Below, piece after piece: positions 8,274 through 15,367 of a DNA stretch of 37,275 nucleotides. The stretch's first letter is position 1, and every line of letters starts with the position of its first letter. Below the pieces are notes generated by a model that searched no databases, had not been told where the DNA came from, and was given only the letters and a program-made list of their open reading frames with translations. The position numbers and the translations under genes are program-made. The stretch is from an uncultured bacterium (GTDB lineage: Bacteria > Verrucomicrobiota > Kiritimatiellia > RFP12 > UBA1067), in contig CADCBS010000007.1 in assembly GCA_902799715.1 (NCBI GenBank), positions 1-37,275 on the forward strand, read 5' to 3'.

Positions 8274-11200
8274 ATGTCCGTAGAAATAAGTCTTGCGCAG
8301 TTCAACAGAATAGCGTCCGGCGACTACAACGCCGGGCAGATAGACATCAAGACCGGCAAAAACGGTCCCGAGCTCGTCAAGATCAACAACCACGTCTGGA
8401 AGGCGAGCAAGAACAACGTCATGCTTTCGCCGGAGCGCATCCTCGAAGTCAAGGAGGCGTTCCTGGACGCGCTGCAGAAGGCGGCTGTCCCCAAGGCGAA
8501 GATGACCGAGATACGCGCGAGACTCGGGCTTCCCGAGGAAATGGACGTGGCGACCGGCAAGGAGGGTCGCGCGGAGGTGCTGAAGGCGCGCTACACGCCG
8601 CTTTCCCGCGCCCTGGCGAGGGAACTTCTCGACAAGTATGCGTGCTACGGCAAGGGCTATACGCCGGAATCCGCCCGGAACGTTTCGTACGAAGACTACC
8701 AGGCGGCCATGAGCACCGCTAAGATGAGCGCCTCCAACGCGGCCAAGCGCGACAGCACGAACCTCATAACGGACTCCAAGTACATCGCGAGGGGCGACGT
8801 GGAGGGCACGGACCGCTCCATCGCCGACGCCATGTCGCTTCTTTCCGCAACGCGCGATCTCGGAGACATCGAGGCGGCGCGCAACAACCGCATCACCGGC
8901 GGCAACGCGGTCAACGAAAAGGAAAAACAGCACACGATCCTCGTCAACTCCTTCCAAAGCCTCGTCGCGGCCGCCCTCAAGATGCTTCCGGCGAGCGAGC
9001 GCGAGTCGGGCGAGTTCAGGCTCGCCGGCGAGACGGTGAAGCTCGTCAAGGACGGCAACGGCGCCATCCACGCGCTCGTCGGCAAGGGGAACCTCGCGAC
9101 GAAGGTGAATCTCAAGATGGACGCCGACACTTTCATCGCGAGGCTTCTCGGGCGTGCCGTCGCGAACATGGACGTCATCGGAGACTCTGCCCTCAAGAAC
9201 ATCCTCAACTCGGTCTACGACAACGACCTCCAGGGAGGTCTCGTTGCGGGCGAGAAGGCGAGCCTCACGCGCCAGCTGTCCTCGCTCATACTCGTGAACA
9301 AGTCGGGCGGCAAGGTGGACATCGACGCGCTCATCGGCGGCAAATACAACACGGGCATCCTCGAAGAGATGGCCGAGCGCGCGATCGCGGGCGAAGACGT
9401 CGGCGACTGCAAGGCGAAGCTCGACGCCTACCACGCGAAACTCTACAACGACAACTCGAACCTTCCCGAAGAGATGAAGGCCATGCTCGGGAACGTGGCC
9501 AACGTCCCGCTCGAAAAGCCGGGCGCGGGCGATGGCGAGTTCGTGGTGAGGGCGCCCATCGCCGGCGACATCGGCAAAGTCGTGCAGGCGATGCCTCCGC
9601 AGGAGCCGGTCCAGGTCCCGAAGGAGCTTCGCGACATCGGCGGCGTCGACGGAGTGAAGAATTTCGTGGCGGATCTCGTCTTCTCCGACGACACGATGGT
9701 GGGCGACTCGGTCATCGGCAAGATCGGCGAGTCGATGCGCAAGACCCTCACGAACGGCAAGAACATCGTCGCGCTTGCGGAGATAATCAAGAATCCCGCC
9801 ATTCTCAATGCCGCCTGCGCGCCGCAGATCGCGGACGCCGTGGCGGAAGGCTTCGGGAAGATGGCCAAGGTCATCGGCGAGGCGTTCGAGAAGGCTACGG
9901 GCAGGAAGCTCGCCGACGCCGCGAAGGAGCCGGATTTCGCCGCGCGGCTCGCGGACTTCATGAAAGACCCGGGCAAGATGCCCGGCGCGGAGCTTTCGAA
10001 GTTCGACGACATCATCCTCGCCATGGCCGGCAAGGGCTGCGAGAAGATCCAGGAGTTCATCAACAAGGACGTCTTCAAGGTCGACGCAGGCAACGTCAAC
10101 AGCAGCGGCGCCCTTGTGAACGCCCCCTACGAGAATCTTTCCGCGAAGGAGATCGGCAAGCAGCTCGACGCCAAGGGGCTGAACGAGATTCTAGACGCCG
10201 CGTCGAACTCCGACTCGCCCGGCCAGGTAGGCTTTTTCAGGCAGGTCATATCCAACTACTTCACGTCCCTCGGCAAGGCCGACAAGCGTTCGTGCTTCTC
10301 CGCCGCGCTGAAGTACTCGCAGTCTTTCGACTTCGGAGAACTCAAGGGCAAGGAGCTCGATTCCGCGAAGGCGCAGGCCGTAAACAAGTTCACGGGCGCC
10401 ATCTTGAAGGGGACGAGCCCGCTCCTCCAGAAGATGATGCAGGGCCTTCCCAAGGAAATCATGGGCGGCTACGCCGACGCGCTCGACGACATGAAGTCGT
10501 CGCTCGCGCCGATCCCGCGCAAGATCGTGCAGGCGCACTTCATGCAGATGATCAAGGACTCGAACGAAGGCTTCGAGGACAAGGGAGCCGGCGCAAAGGC
10601 GATCAAGTCCATCGAGCTCGTGAAATCCCTCGGCGCGGCTTCGGTAGGCGAGGCTTTCCTCTGCAAGTTCACGTACCTTGAGAAGGTGCCGCGGATGGAG
10701 ACCTACACCGACCCGCAGGACAACACCGAGAAGAAACGCCCCGCGCTGGACAAGAACGGCAAGCCTGTGTTCGACAACGTGGAGAAAACCGCCGATTTCG
10801 TGGTGAAGATCATGCGCCACGACGCGGAGCGCCGCGTCAAGGCCGAGGCGGAGATATTCACCGCCGCCGCGAAGAAGATAGGCCCCGGCATGGCGAAGAC
10901 GTGGGAAGGCCAGCTCAAGCAGTACATGACCGAGTTCGACTTCCGCAACGAGGCCGCCAACGTGGAAGAGGGCGTAAAGCTCTACGACATAGGCGGCAGC
11001 AAGAACCATCCGCTCCAGCCAATCGCGAAGCACGTCCACTCGATGAAGCTCTCGACGATCGTCCCGGCCAAGAAGGACGTGATGGTGGCGGAAGTCGCCA
11101 TAGGCAAACCGGTTGACAAGTTCTTCAAAGAGAGCATTTCGGCCATCCGCACGGCGGCGTCCAGCATCTTCGAGCAGGATCCGGCGACCGGCCGCATCAA

Positions 11201-12773
11201 GTGGGTGGACGGTCCGGTCGACCCGAAGACGAACAAGCCGAAGAAAGTGCCTGTCTTCAAGCAGAACGTCTCGGGCGGCGCGATCAACAACATGATTGAA
11301 TGGGCCCGCAACAACTACAGCAACATCAAGGACAACCAGAAGATGCTCGTGGAGGCGACGAAGGCCTGGTTCCACGAGGCGCTCCTCGGGTCGGGCAAGT
11401 TCCACGGCGACACGCACGCCGGCAACCTCATGGTGAAGACTGGGCAGATAACGTTCATCGACTTCGGCAACCTGTATGAGCTCAAGTCGGAAGTGCCGCT
11501 TCTCGATGAAAACGGGAACGCTGTTCTCGATCCCGCCACGAACAAGCCGAAAACGATCAACGAGCGCCACGAGCTCCTGCGCGTCATCATGGGCGCCGCG
11601 TTCCGCGACAAGACGTTCATCCTCGAAGGTTTCGAGAAACTCCTCTCGCCGGCGGGCAAGGCCGCGCTCAAGGCGAACCGCGACAAGGCGGAGGCGATAC
11701 TCGATTCCATACTCAAGAAGGGCCGCTTCTCATACGACATGGTCTACCGCCTCAACGCGGCCGTCTCCGAACTCCAGAAACTCGGCCTCGAACTGCCGCC
11801 GCAGATCAACTGCTTCGTGCAGTCGATGGCGCGCCTCTCCAACTCCCTGAGCGAGATGAACACGATCGTCAACCAGACGAGCCTTCTCCTCGAGGCCGCC
11901 GACGACTACGTGAATCCCAATCCGCCGCCGCAGCAGCGCGACGAGCTGGACATCCTCGGGATGGCGTTCGACTACCGCACGACCGCCGAAGGCAGGACCA
12001 AGGTGGCTGACGACAACAATGCCGCGGGCGTGACGGTGGACGGCAAGCCGGTGGACATATCCTCCTTCTTCCACCGCATGACCGACGATGTCGGCTTTGG
12101 CGGCATTTCGTTCAGCGGCGAGGACCTGATGACCGGCGGCGCATACTACAAGAAGGTTCTCGACCGGCTCACGAAGGCGGACGACACCTTGGCGGAGGTG
12201 CGCAAGCTCAACAGCATGCTCCGGGCGAATCTCGACGTCGAACACAACGACGGTTTCGCGCAGCGCATGGACATTCTCGAAGGCGAGCTTTACAAGAAAC
12301 TGGAGGATGAACTCAAAGCCGCCGAAGAAGCCTCCAAGGCCAAGGCGGACAAGAAAGACGGCGAGCAGCAGAAGACGGATCCTGAAAAAGCGGACGGGGA
12401 ACCCGTGAAAACCCCGACGAAGGAAGATGCCATCAAGCACTTCGCGATGCAGTACACCTCCGCCGTGAAGTATTTCGCCAGCGCCGTCCAGAATAACGAG
12501 GAGCTGTTCGTGACGATGCGCACGTACGAGACCGTGGAAAAGCCTTCCTCCTTCGCGAACGCCGTCATGACCACCATGATGGACAATTTCGACGCGCTCT
12601 CCGACACCTTCGCCGACTCGCAGGGCCGGCTGATCGCGGACGTGTTTTCAATCACTTCCGGCGAGCTGAACACGGGCATTTTCGCCGGCACGGAGAAGCG
12701 CGTGCAGGCCATCAAGGACGACGCGCTCAAGATGGCGGGCGACAACTCGTACCAGGTGGACATAGGGGTGTAG
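8274..12773 (+). CDS. Giant protein with ADCK/UbiB-like kinase core, candidate type III effector
   Basis: This 1499-aa protein has no signal peptide or clear membrane helix. Residues 1-700 match no family I know. The core at about 715-1100 carries the ABC1/ADCK/UbiB landmarks in order: KMMQ (720-723) at the KxGQ position, GAASVGEA (787-794) at the Ala-rich loop, VVKI with Lys845, EFDFRNEAAN (887-896) matching the conserved ExD segment, the catalytic FHGDTHAGN (1043-1051, Asp1046, Asn1051) and IDFG (Asp1063). Two segments rich in charged residues interrupt the core (about 812-832 and 960-985). Residues 1350-1390 are a Lys/Glu/Asp-rich linker. UbiB proteins are about 550 aa, act in quinone synthesis and carry C-terminal membrane helices; this one has neither the length nor the helices. 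Size, lack of export signals and the nearby CesT-type chaperone suggest a secreted effector; that is inference. An AGGAG ribosome binding site sits nine bases before the ATG. Confidence 0.8.
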   Translation: MSVEISLAQFNRIASGDYNAGQIDIKTGKNGPELVKINNHVWKASKNNVMLSPERILEVKEAFLDALQKAAVPKAKMTEIRARLGLPEEMDVATGKEGRAEVLKARYTPLSRALARELLDKYACYGKGYTPESARNVSYEDYQAAMSTAKMSASNAAKRDSTNLITDSKYIARGDVEGTDRSIADAMSLLSATRDLGDIEAARNNRITGGNAVNEKEKQHTILVNSFQSLVAAALKMLPASERESGEFRLAGETVKLVKDGNGAIHALVGKGNLATKVNLKMDADTFIARLLGRAVANMDVIGDSALKNILNSVYDNDLQGGLVAGEKASLTRQLSSLILVNKSGGKVDIDALIGGKYNTGILEEMAERAIAGEDVGDCKAKLDAYHAKLYNDNSNLPEEMKAMLGNVANVPLEKPGAGDGEFVVRAPIAGDIGKVVQAMPPQEPVQVPKELRDIGGVDGVKNFVADLVFSDDTMVGDSVIGKIGESMRKTLTNGKNIVALAEIIKNPAILNAACAPQIADAVAEGFGKMAKVIGEAFEKATGRKLADAAKEPDFAARLADFMKDPGKMPGAELSKFDDIILAMAGKGCEKIQEFINKDVFKVDAGNVNSSGALVNAPYENLSAKEIGKQLDAKGLNEILDAASNSDSPGQVGFFRQVISNYFTSLGKADKRSCFSAALKYSQSFDFGELKGKELDSAKAQAVNKFTGAILKGTSPLLQKMMQGLPKEIMGGYADALDDMKSSLAPIPRKIVQAHFMQMIKDSNEGFEDKGAGAKAIKSIELVKSLGAASVGEAFLCKFTYLEKVPRMETYTDPQDNTEKKRPALDKNGKPVFDNVEKTADFVVKIMRHDAERRVKAEAEIFTAAAKKIGPGMAKTWEGQLKQYMTEFDFRNEAANVEEGVKLYDIGGSKNHPLQPIAKHVHSMKLSTIVPAKKDVMVAEVAIGKPVDKFFKESISAIRTAASSIFEQDPATGRIKWVDGPVDPKTNKPKKVPVFKQNVSGGAINNMIEWARNNYSNIKDNQKMLVEATKAWFHEALLGSGKFHGDTHAGNLMVKTGQITFIDFGNLYELKSEVPLLDENGNAVLDPATNKPKTINERHELLRVIMGAAFRDKTFILEGFEKLLSPAGKAALKANRDKAEAILDSILKKGRFSYDMVYRLNAAVSELQKLGLELPPQINCFVQSMARLSNSLSEMNTIVNQTSLLLEAADDYVNPNPPPQQRDELDILGMAFDYRTTAEGRTKVADDNNAAGVTVDGKPVDISSFFHRMTDDVGFGGISFSGEDLMTGGAYYKKVLDRLTKADDTLAEVRKLNSMLRANLDVEHNDGFAQRMDILEGELYKKLEDELKAAEEASKAKADKKDGEQQKTDPEKADGEPVKTPTKEDAIKHFAMQYTSAVKYFASAVQNNEELFVTMRTYETVEKPSSFANAVMTTMMDNFDALSDTFADSQGRLIADVFSITSGELNTGIFAGTEKRVQAIKDDALKMAGDNSYQVDIGV

Positions 12774-12819
12774 GCGGTTTGGGCGCTGAGCCGGCGGGTG
12801 CCGCGGAAAACCGCGTGCC

Positions 12820-12854
12820 GTGCGCCGTGCGCCGCAAGTCTGAAGTCTGAAGTC
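12820..12854. repeat. Two adjacent heptamer tandem duplications
   Basis: GTGCGCC occurs twice in tandem (12820-12833). Two bases later comes AAGTCTG twice plus a partial third copy (12836-12854). They fill the gap between the kinase gene and the R-M cassette, where base composition changes. They may be a scar of the cassette insertion or an operator; the sequence alone does not decide. Confidence 0.6.
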
Positions 12855-12890
12855 GCACGCCGGGCGGCCGGCATCGCAGAAAAGAAAGAA

Positions 12891-13670
12891 ATGACGAAGA
12901 AATCCTTCATAAAGAAACTGCGGAACGCGATAGAAGCGTTCGCGCCTAATATGCAAACTCCGTCAGGCGACTGGGCTGTAAAGGGGTTCATAGATGTCAG
13001 GCGCATGATTTACACGATTTCGACAGATACAAAAGTCATCTCAAAGATTGTGGAACTGTATCTTTTCCCGAGAATAATGGCATTTGCATCTGAAAATGGA
13101 TTGGAAATCTTTTTAACGAAAGAGCAGAACTACTATCCCGACATGACTTTTAAGGACAAGCAAGGCAATTTGTTTGCCGTAGACATCAAAAGCAGCTACA
13201 GGCGTGAAGACGATACCATAAACGGCATGACACTTGGAGCGTTCACAGGGTATTTTAGAAACAGAGAAAGCGTAAAGAACATAACATTCCCTTATTCGTC
13301 ATATAAGGCGCATATCGTATTGGGCATCATCTACTCTACCGTGGATGGCGTTGACGAGGTGCGTGTCCATCCGCTTGATGACCTTGACAGCATTCAATCG
13401 GTGTTGAAGGATTTTCAGTTTTTCGTCCAGGAGAAATGGCGGATAGCCATCGACAGGCCGGGGAGCGGCAATACGAAGAACATAGGAAGCGTAAGCAAGA
13501 TTTCCCAACTCGTCAATGGCACCGGGCCATTCGCCAAACTTGGCGAGAAGGTATTTGACGATTACTGGATGAATTATCTTACCACCGACATGGCGAAGAG
13601 CGTAGAACTTCAATCTCCTTACTATAAGAATTTGCGAGAATACAGGAAATTCAGGGGGCTTGACAAGTGA
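12891..13670 (+). CDS. EcoRV-family type II restriction endonuclease
   Basis: A 259-aa enzyme that cuts unmethylated DNA at a short palindrome. The similarity to EcoRV (245 aa) is visible end to end: SDTKV-like STDTKVISKIVELY, the catalytic YYPD (Asp84, EcoRV Asp74) and VDIK (Asp98, Lys100; EcoRV Asp90, Lys92), TLGAFTGYFRN, IVLGIIYS, and a C-terminal YKNLREYRKF. The specificity loop GSGNT of EcoRV, whose backbone and side chains read GATATC, is kept exactly in RPGSGNTKNIGS. I therefore predict GATATC specificity. The start at 12891 is where EcoRV-like homology begins and follows an AAAGAAAG stretch; an in-frame ATG at 12798 would add GC-rich non-homologous sequence. The gene is clearly AT-richer than its neighbours, a sign of transfer. 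Its stop overlaps the methylase start. Confidence 0.93.
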   Translation: MTKKSFIKKLRNAIEAFAPNMQTPSGDWAVKGFIDVRRMIYTISTDTKVISKIVELYLFPRIMAFASENGLEIFLTKEQNYYPDMTFKDKQGNLFAVDIKSSYRREDDTINGMTLGAFTGYFRNRESVKNITFPYSSYKAHIVLGIIYSTVDGVDEVRVHPLDDLDSIQSVLKDFQFFVQEKWRIAIDRPGSGNTKNIGSVSKISQLVNGTGPFAKLGEKVFDDYWMNYLTTDMAKSVELQSPYYKNLREYRKFRGLDK

Positions 13671-14731
13671 TAGCGCCCTCACAGACAGATCTTTTCGGGA
13701 ATCCAGTCTGCGAGTTCCCCTCAACGCGCTATCAGGGAAGCAAGCAAAAGTTCATAAACTGGATATGGAGTTGCCTTTCTGGCCTTGAATTCGAGACGGT
13801 TCTTGATGCATTCGGAGGAACAGGATGCTTCTCATACACGGCGAAGAAGCATTGGAAGTCCGTTCAGTACAACGACATTCTTGGCTTCAACGCCGTAATT
13901 GGAAAGGCTCTTATAGAAAACCAGGGCGAGACGCTGAACGAAAGCGACATTGCGTATGTTCTCGATTTCTCGCATCATGAGAATATCCCGACATTCATCA
14001 GCGACACATTCCATGACATATACTATACCGACGACGAGAACCGGTGGCTTGATGACATTCTATACAATATTCGCTCTATGGAGGACGAATACAAGCGGTC
14101 GCTTGCCTATTTCGCCGTGTTCCAGGCCTGTATCGCAAAGAGACCGTATAACCTGTTCCATAGAAAGAATCTCTATGTGCGTATGCAGGACGTAAAACGG
14201 TCTTTCGGGAACAAAAAGACGTGGGATACGCCATTCGAGACGCATTTCCGGAAATTCGTGGCAGAGGCCAACAGATCGGCTTTCGACAACAACAAGTTGT
14301 GCCAAGCCTCATGCGCCGATGCGATGTCTCTTCCCAGCTCCTATGATTTGGTGTACATTGACACTCCCTATGTCAGCGGCGACGGTAAAGGAACTGATTA
14401 TGCCGGGTTCTACCATTTTTTAAACGGCATGATTGACTACGACCAATGGAAAAACAACATTGATTATTCCACGCCTCACAGGAAATTGCAGACATCTCCA
14501 TCGCCGTGGACATCCCCTTCGACCATCACCATCGCTTTTTCCTCCCTTTTAGAACATTTCAGAGACTCAATCCTCGCGATTTCTTACAGAAACGATGGCA
14601 TACCGAGCATAGACTGGATAGCATCTGCTCTTGAATCATACGGAAAAGACGTAACGATCTTCGAGAGCGATAGCATGAAATACGTTTTGAGCAACAAGAC
14701 GACGAAGGAGATGTTGCTTGTCGCAAGATAA
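13667..14731 (+). CDS. DNA adenine-N6 methyltransferase, D12 class, partner of the EcoRV-like enzyme
   Basis: A 354-aa modification enzyme expected to protect the host at the same site. It has the D12-class motifs in alpha order: motif X RYQGSK (21-26) with motif I DAFGGTG (47-53) for SAM binding, then the catalytic motif IV DTPY (232-235) in place of the common DPPY. The start is GTG at 13667, overlapping the endonuclease stop by four bases (GTGA), so translation is coupled with the endonuclease first. No controller (C) protein gene is present. Base composition is as low in GC as the endonuclease gene. EcoRV's own methylase is also a D12 enzyme, but its sequence is not closely similar. Several GATATC sites occur in the window (for example 3823, 5785, 21913), so active protection would be needed. 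Confidence 0.9.
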   Translation: MIAPSQTDLFGNPVCEFPSTRYQGSKQKFINWIWSCLSGLEFETVLDAFGGTGCFSYTAKKHWKSVQYNDILGFNAVIGKALIENQGETLNESDIAYVLDFSHHENIPTFISDTFHDIYYTDDENRWLDDILYNIRSMEDEYKRSLAYFAVFQACIAKRPYNLFHRKNLYVRMQDVKRSFGNKKTWDTPFETHFRKFVAEANRSAFDNNKLCQASCADAMSLPSSYDLVYIDTPYVSGDGKGTDYAGFYHFLNGMIDYDQWKNNIDYSTPHRKLQTSPSPWTSPSTITIAFSSLLEHFRDSILAISYRNDGIPSIDWIASALESYGKDVTIFESDSMKYVLSNKTTKEMLLVAR

Positions 14732-14872
14732 ACACTTTTCGCCAAGGCGGATGGCATGTACATGTATATGCGCCTTGTTGCCGTGGAACGGGAAATCGCA
14801 GGGACGGAGAATGGACTTTACAGCGGCCGGAGGTCTGCAAAACGCTGTCAGCCGGTAAAACAAGGAGATGAA
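14732..14872. other. Junction between R-M cassette and chaperone gene, with palindrome
   Basis: A 141-base stretch where composition returns from AT-rich to GC-rich. It holds a perfect 10-base palindrome CATGTACATG (14755-14764), a possible operator. A 7-base ATCGCAG (14795-14801) also occurs left of the cassette (12873-12879), though a match that short can be chance. I see no convincing promoter or terminator here, so what drives the chaperone gene is unclear. Confidence 0.4.
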
Positions 14873-15289
14873 ATGACATTCGGAGAACTGGTGGAAGCGC
14901 TGGGGAAGCATCTCGGCGTGGAACTCGGGGACGAAGGCGGCGCCACCGCCGTAGAGGCCGACGGGCTGCCCGTCATCCTGCATGCGGCGGGGGACGACAT
15001 TCTGCTCATGCACGCCGATCTCGGCGAAATCGCGCCGGAGGGCCGCGAGGAGATAAGCGCCGCCGCGCTCGAGGCGAACTACCTGTACCAGGCGACGGGA
15101 GGGGCCACGCTCGCCGTCAACCGGCAGGACGGACGCATGCACATCCAGAAATACAACTGGATGGAGCGCTTGGACGCGGAGAAGGCCGCGACGGAGCTCG
15201 ACCGGTTCGTGGAAGTCGCGCTCGCCTGGAAGAAGATCCTCGAAGAGAGGACGCCGGACCCGGTCGCGCGCGGCTTCGAGCAGGTGTAG
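14873..15289 (+). CDS. CesT-family type III secretion chaperone
   Basis: A small acidic cytoplasmic protein (138 aa, the normal 120-160 range) of the class that dimerises, binds the N-terminal chaperone-binding region of an effector and delivers it to the type III export gate. The family pattern is clear: an N-terminal helix FGELVEALGKHLGV, strands with DDILLMHADLGEI, then the signature ALEANYLYQATGGATLAV (about 65-82), DGRMHIQKYN, and a final amphipathic helix ATELDRFVEVALAWKKIL (106-123). The start at 14873 follows AAGGAG by seven bases, and homology starts there. An upstream in-frame ATG at 14756 adds unrelated residues. The PI3/PI4-kinase-like gene follows 78 bases later, making that protein its most likely cargo; the ADCK-like protein across the R-M cassette is a second candidate. 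Confidence 0.88.
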   Translation: MTFGELVEALGKHLGVELGDEGGATAVEADGLPVILHAAGDDILLMHADLGEIAPEGREEISAAALEANYLYQATGGATLAVNRQDGRMHIQKYNWMERLDAEKAATELDRFVEVALAWKKILEERTPDPVARGFEQV

Positions 15290-15367
15290 CGGCGGGCGGC
15301 CGCGGCTGCAACCTTTTGCGGTTTCGCGTGTAGAGTTCTCCGGCAGGGAAAGAAGGAGGCTGACAAG

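Noticed and set aside
12798-12816. CGCGG-AAAA-CCGCG hairpin after the ADCK-like gene as a terminator
   Set aside because: The stem is 5 bp and no T-run follows.
12798-12890. Upstream ATG for the restriction endonuclease
   Set aside because: The extra 31 residues are GC-coded and unlike EcoRV; homology begins at 12891.
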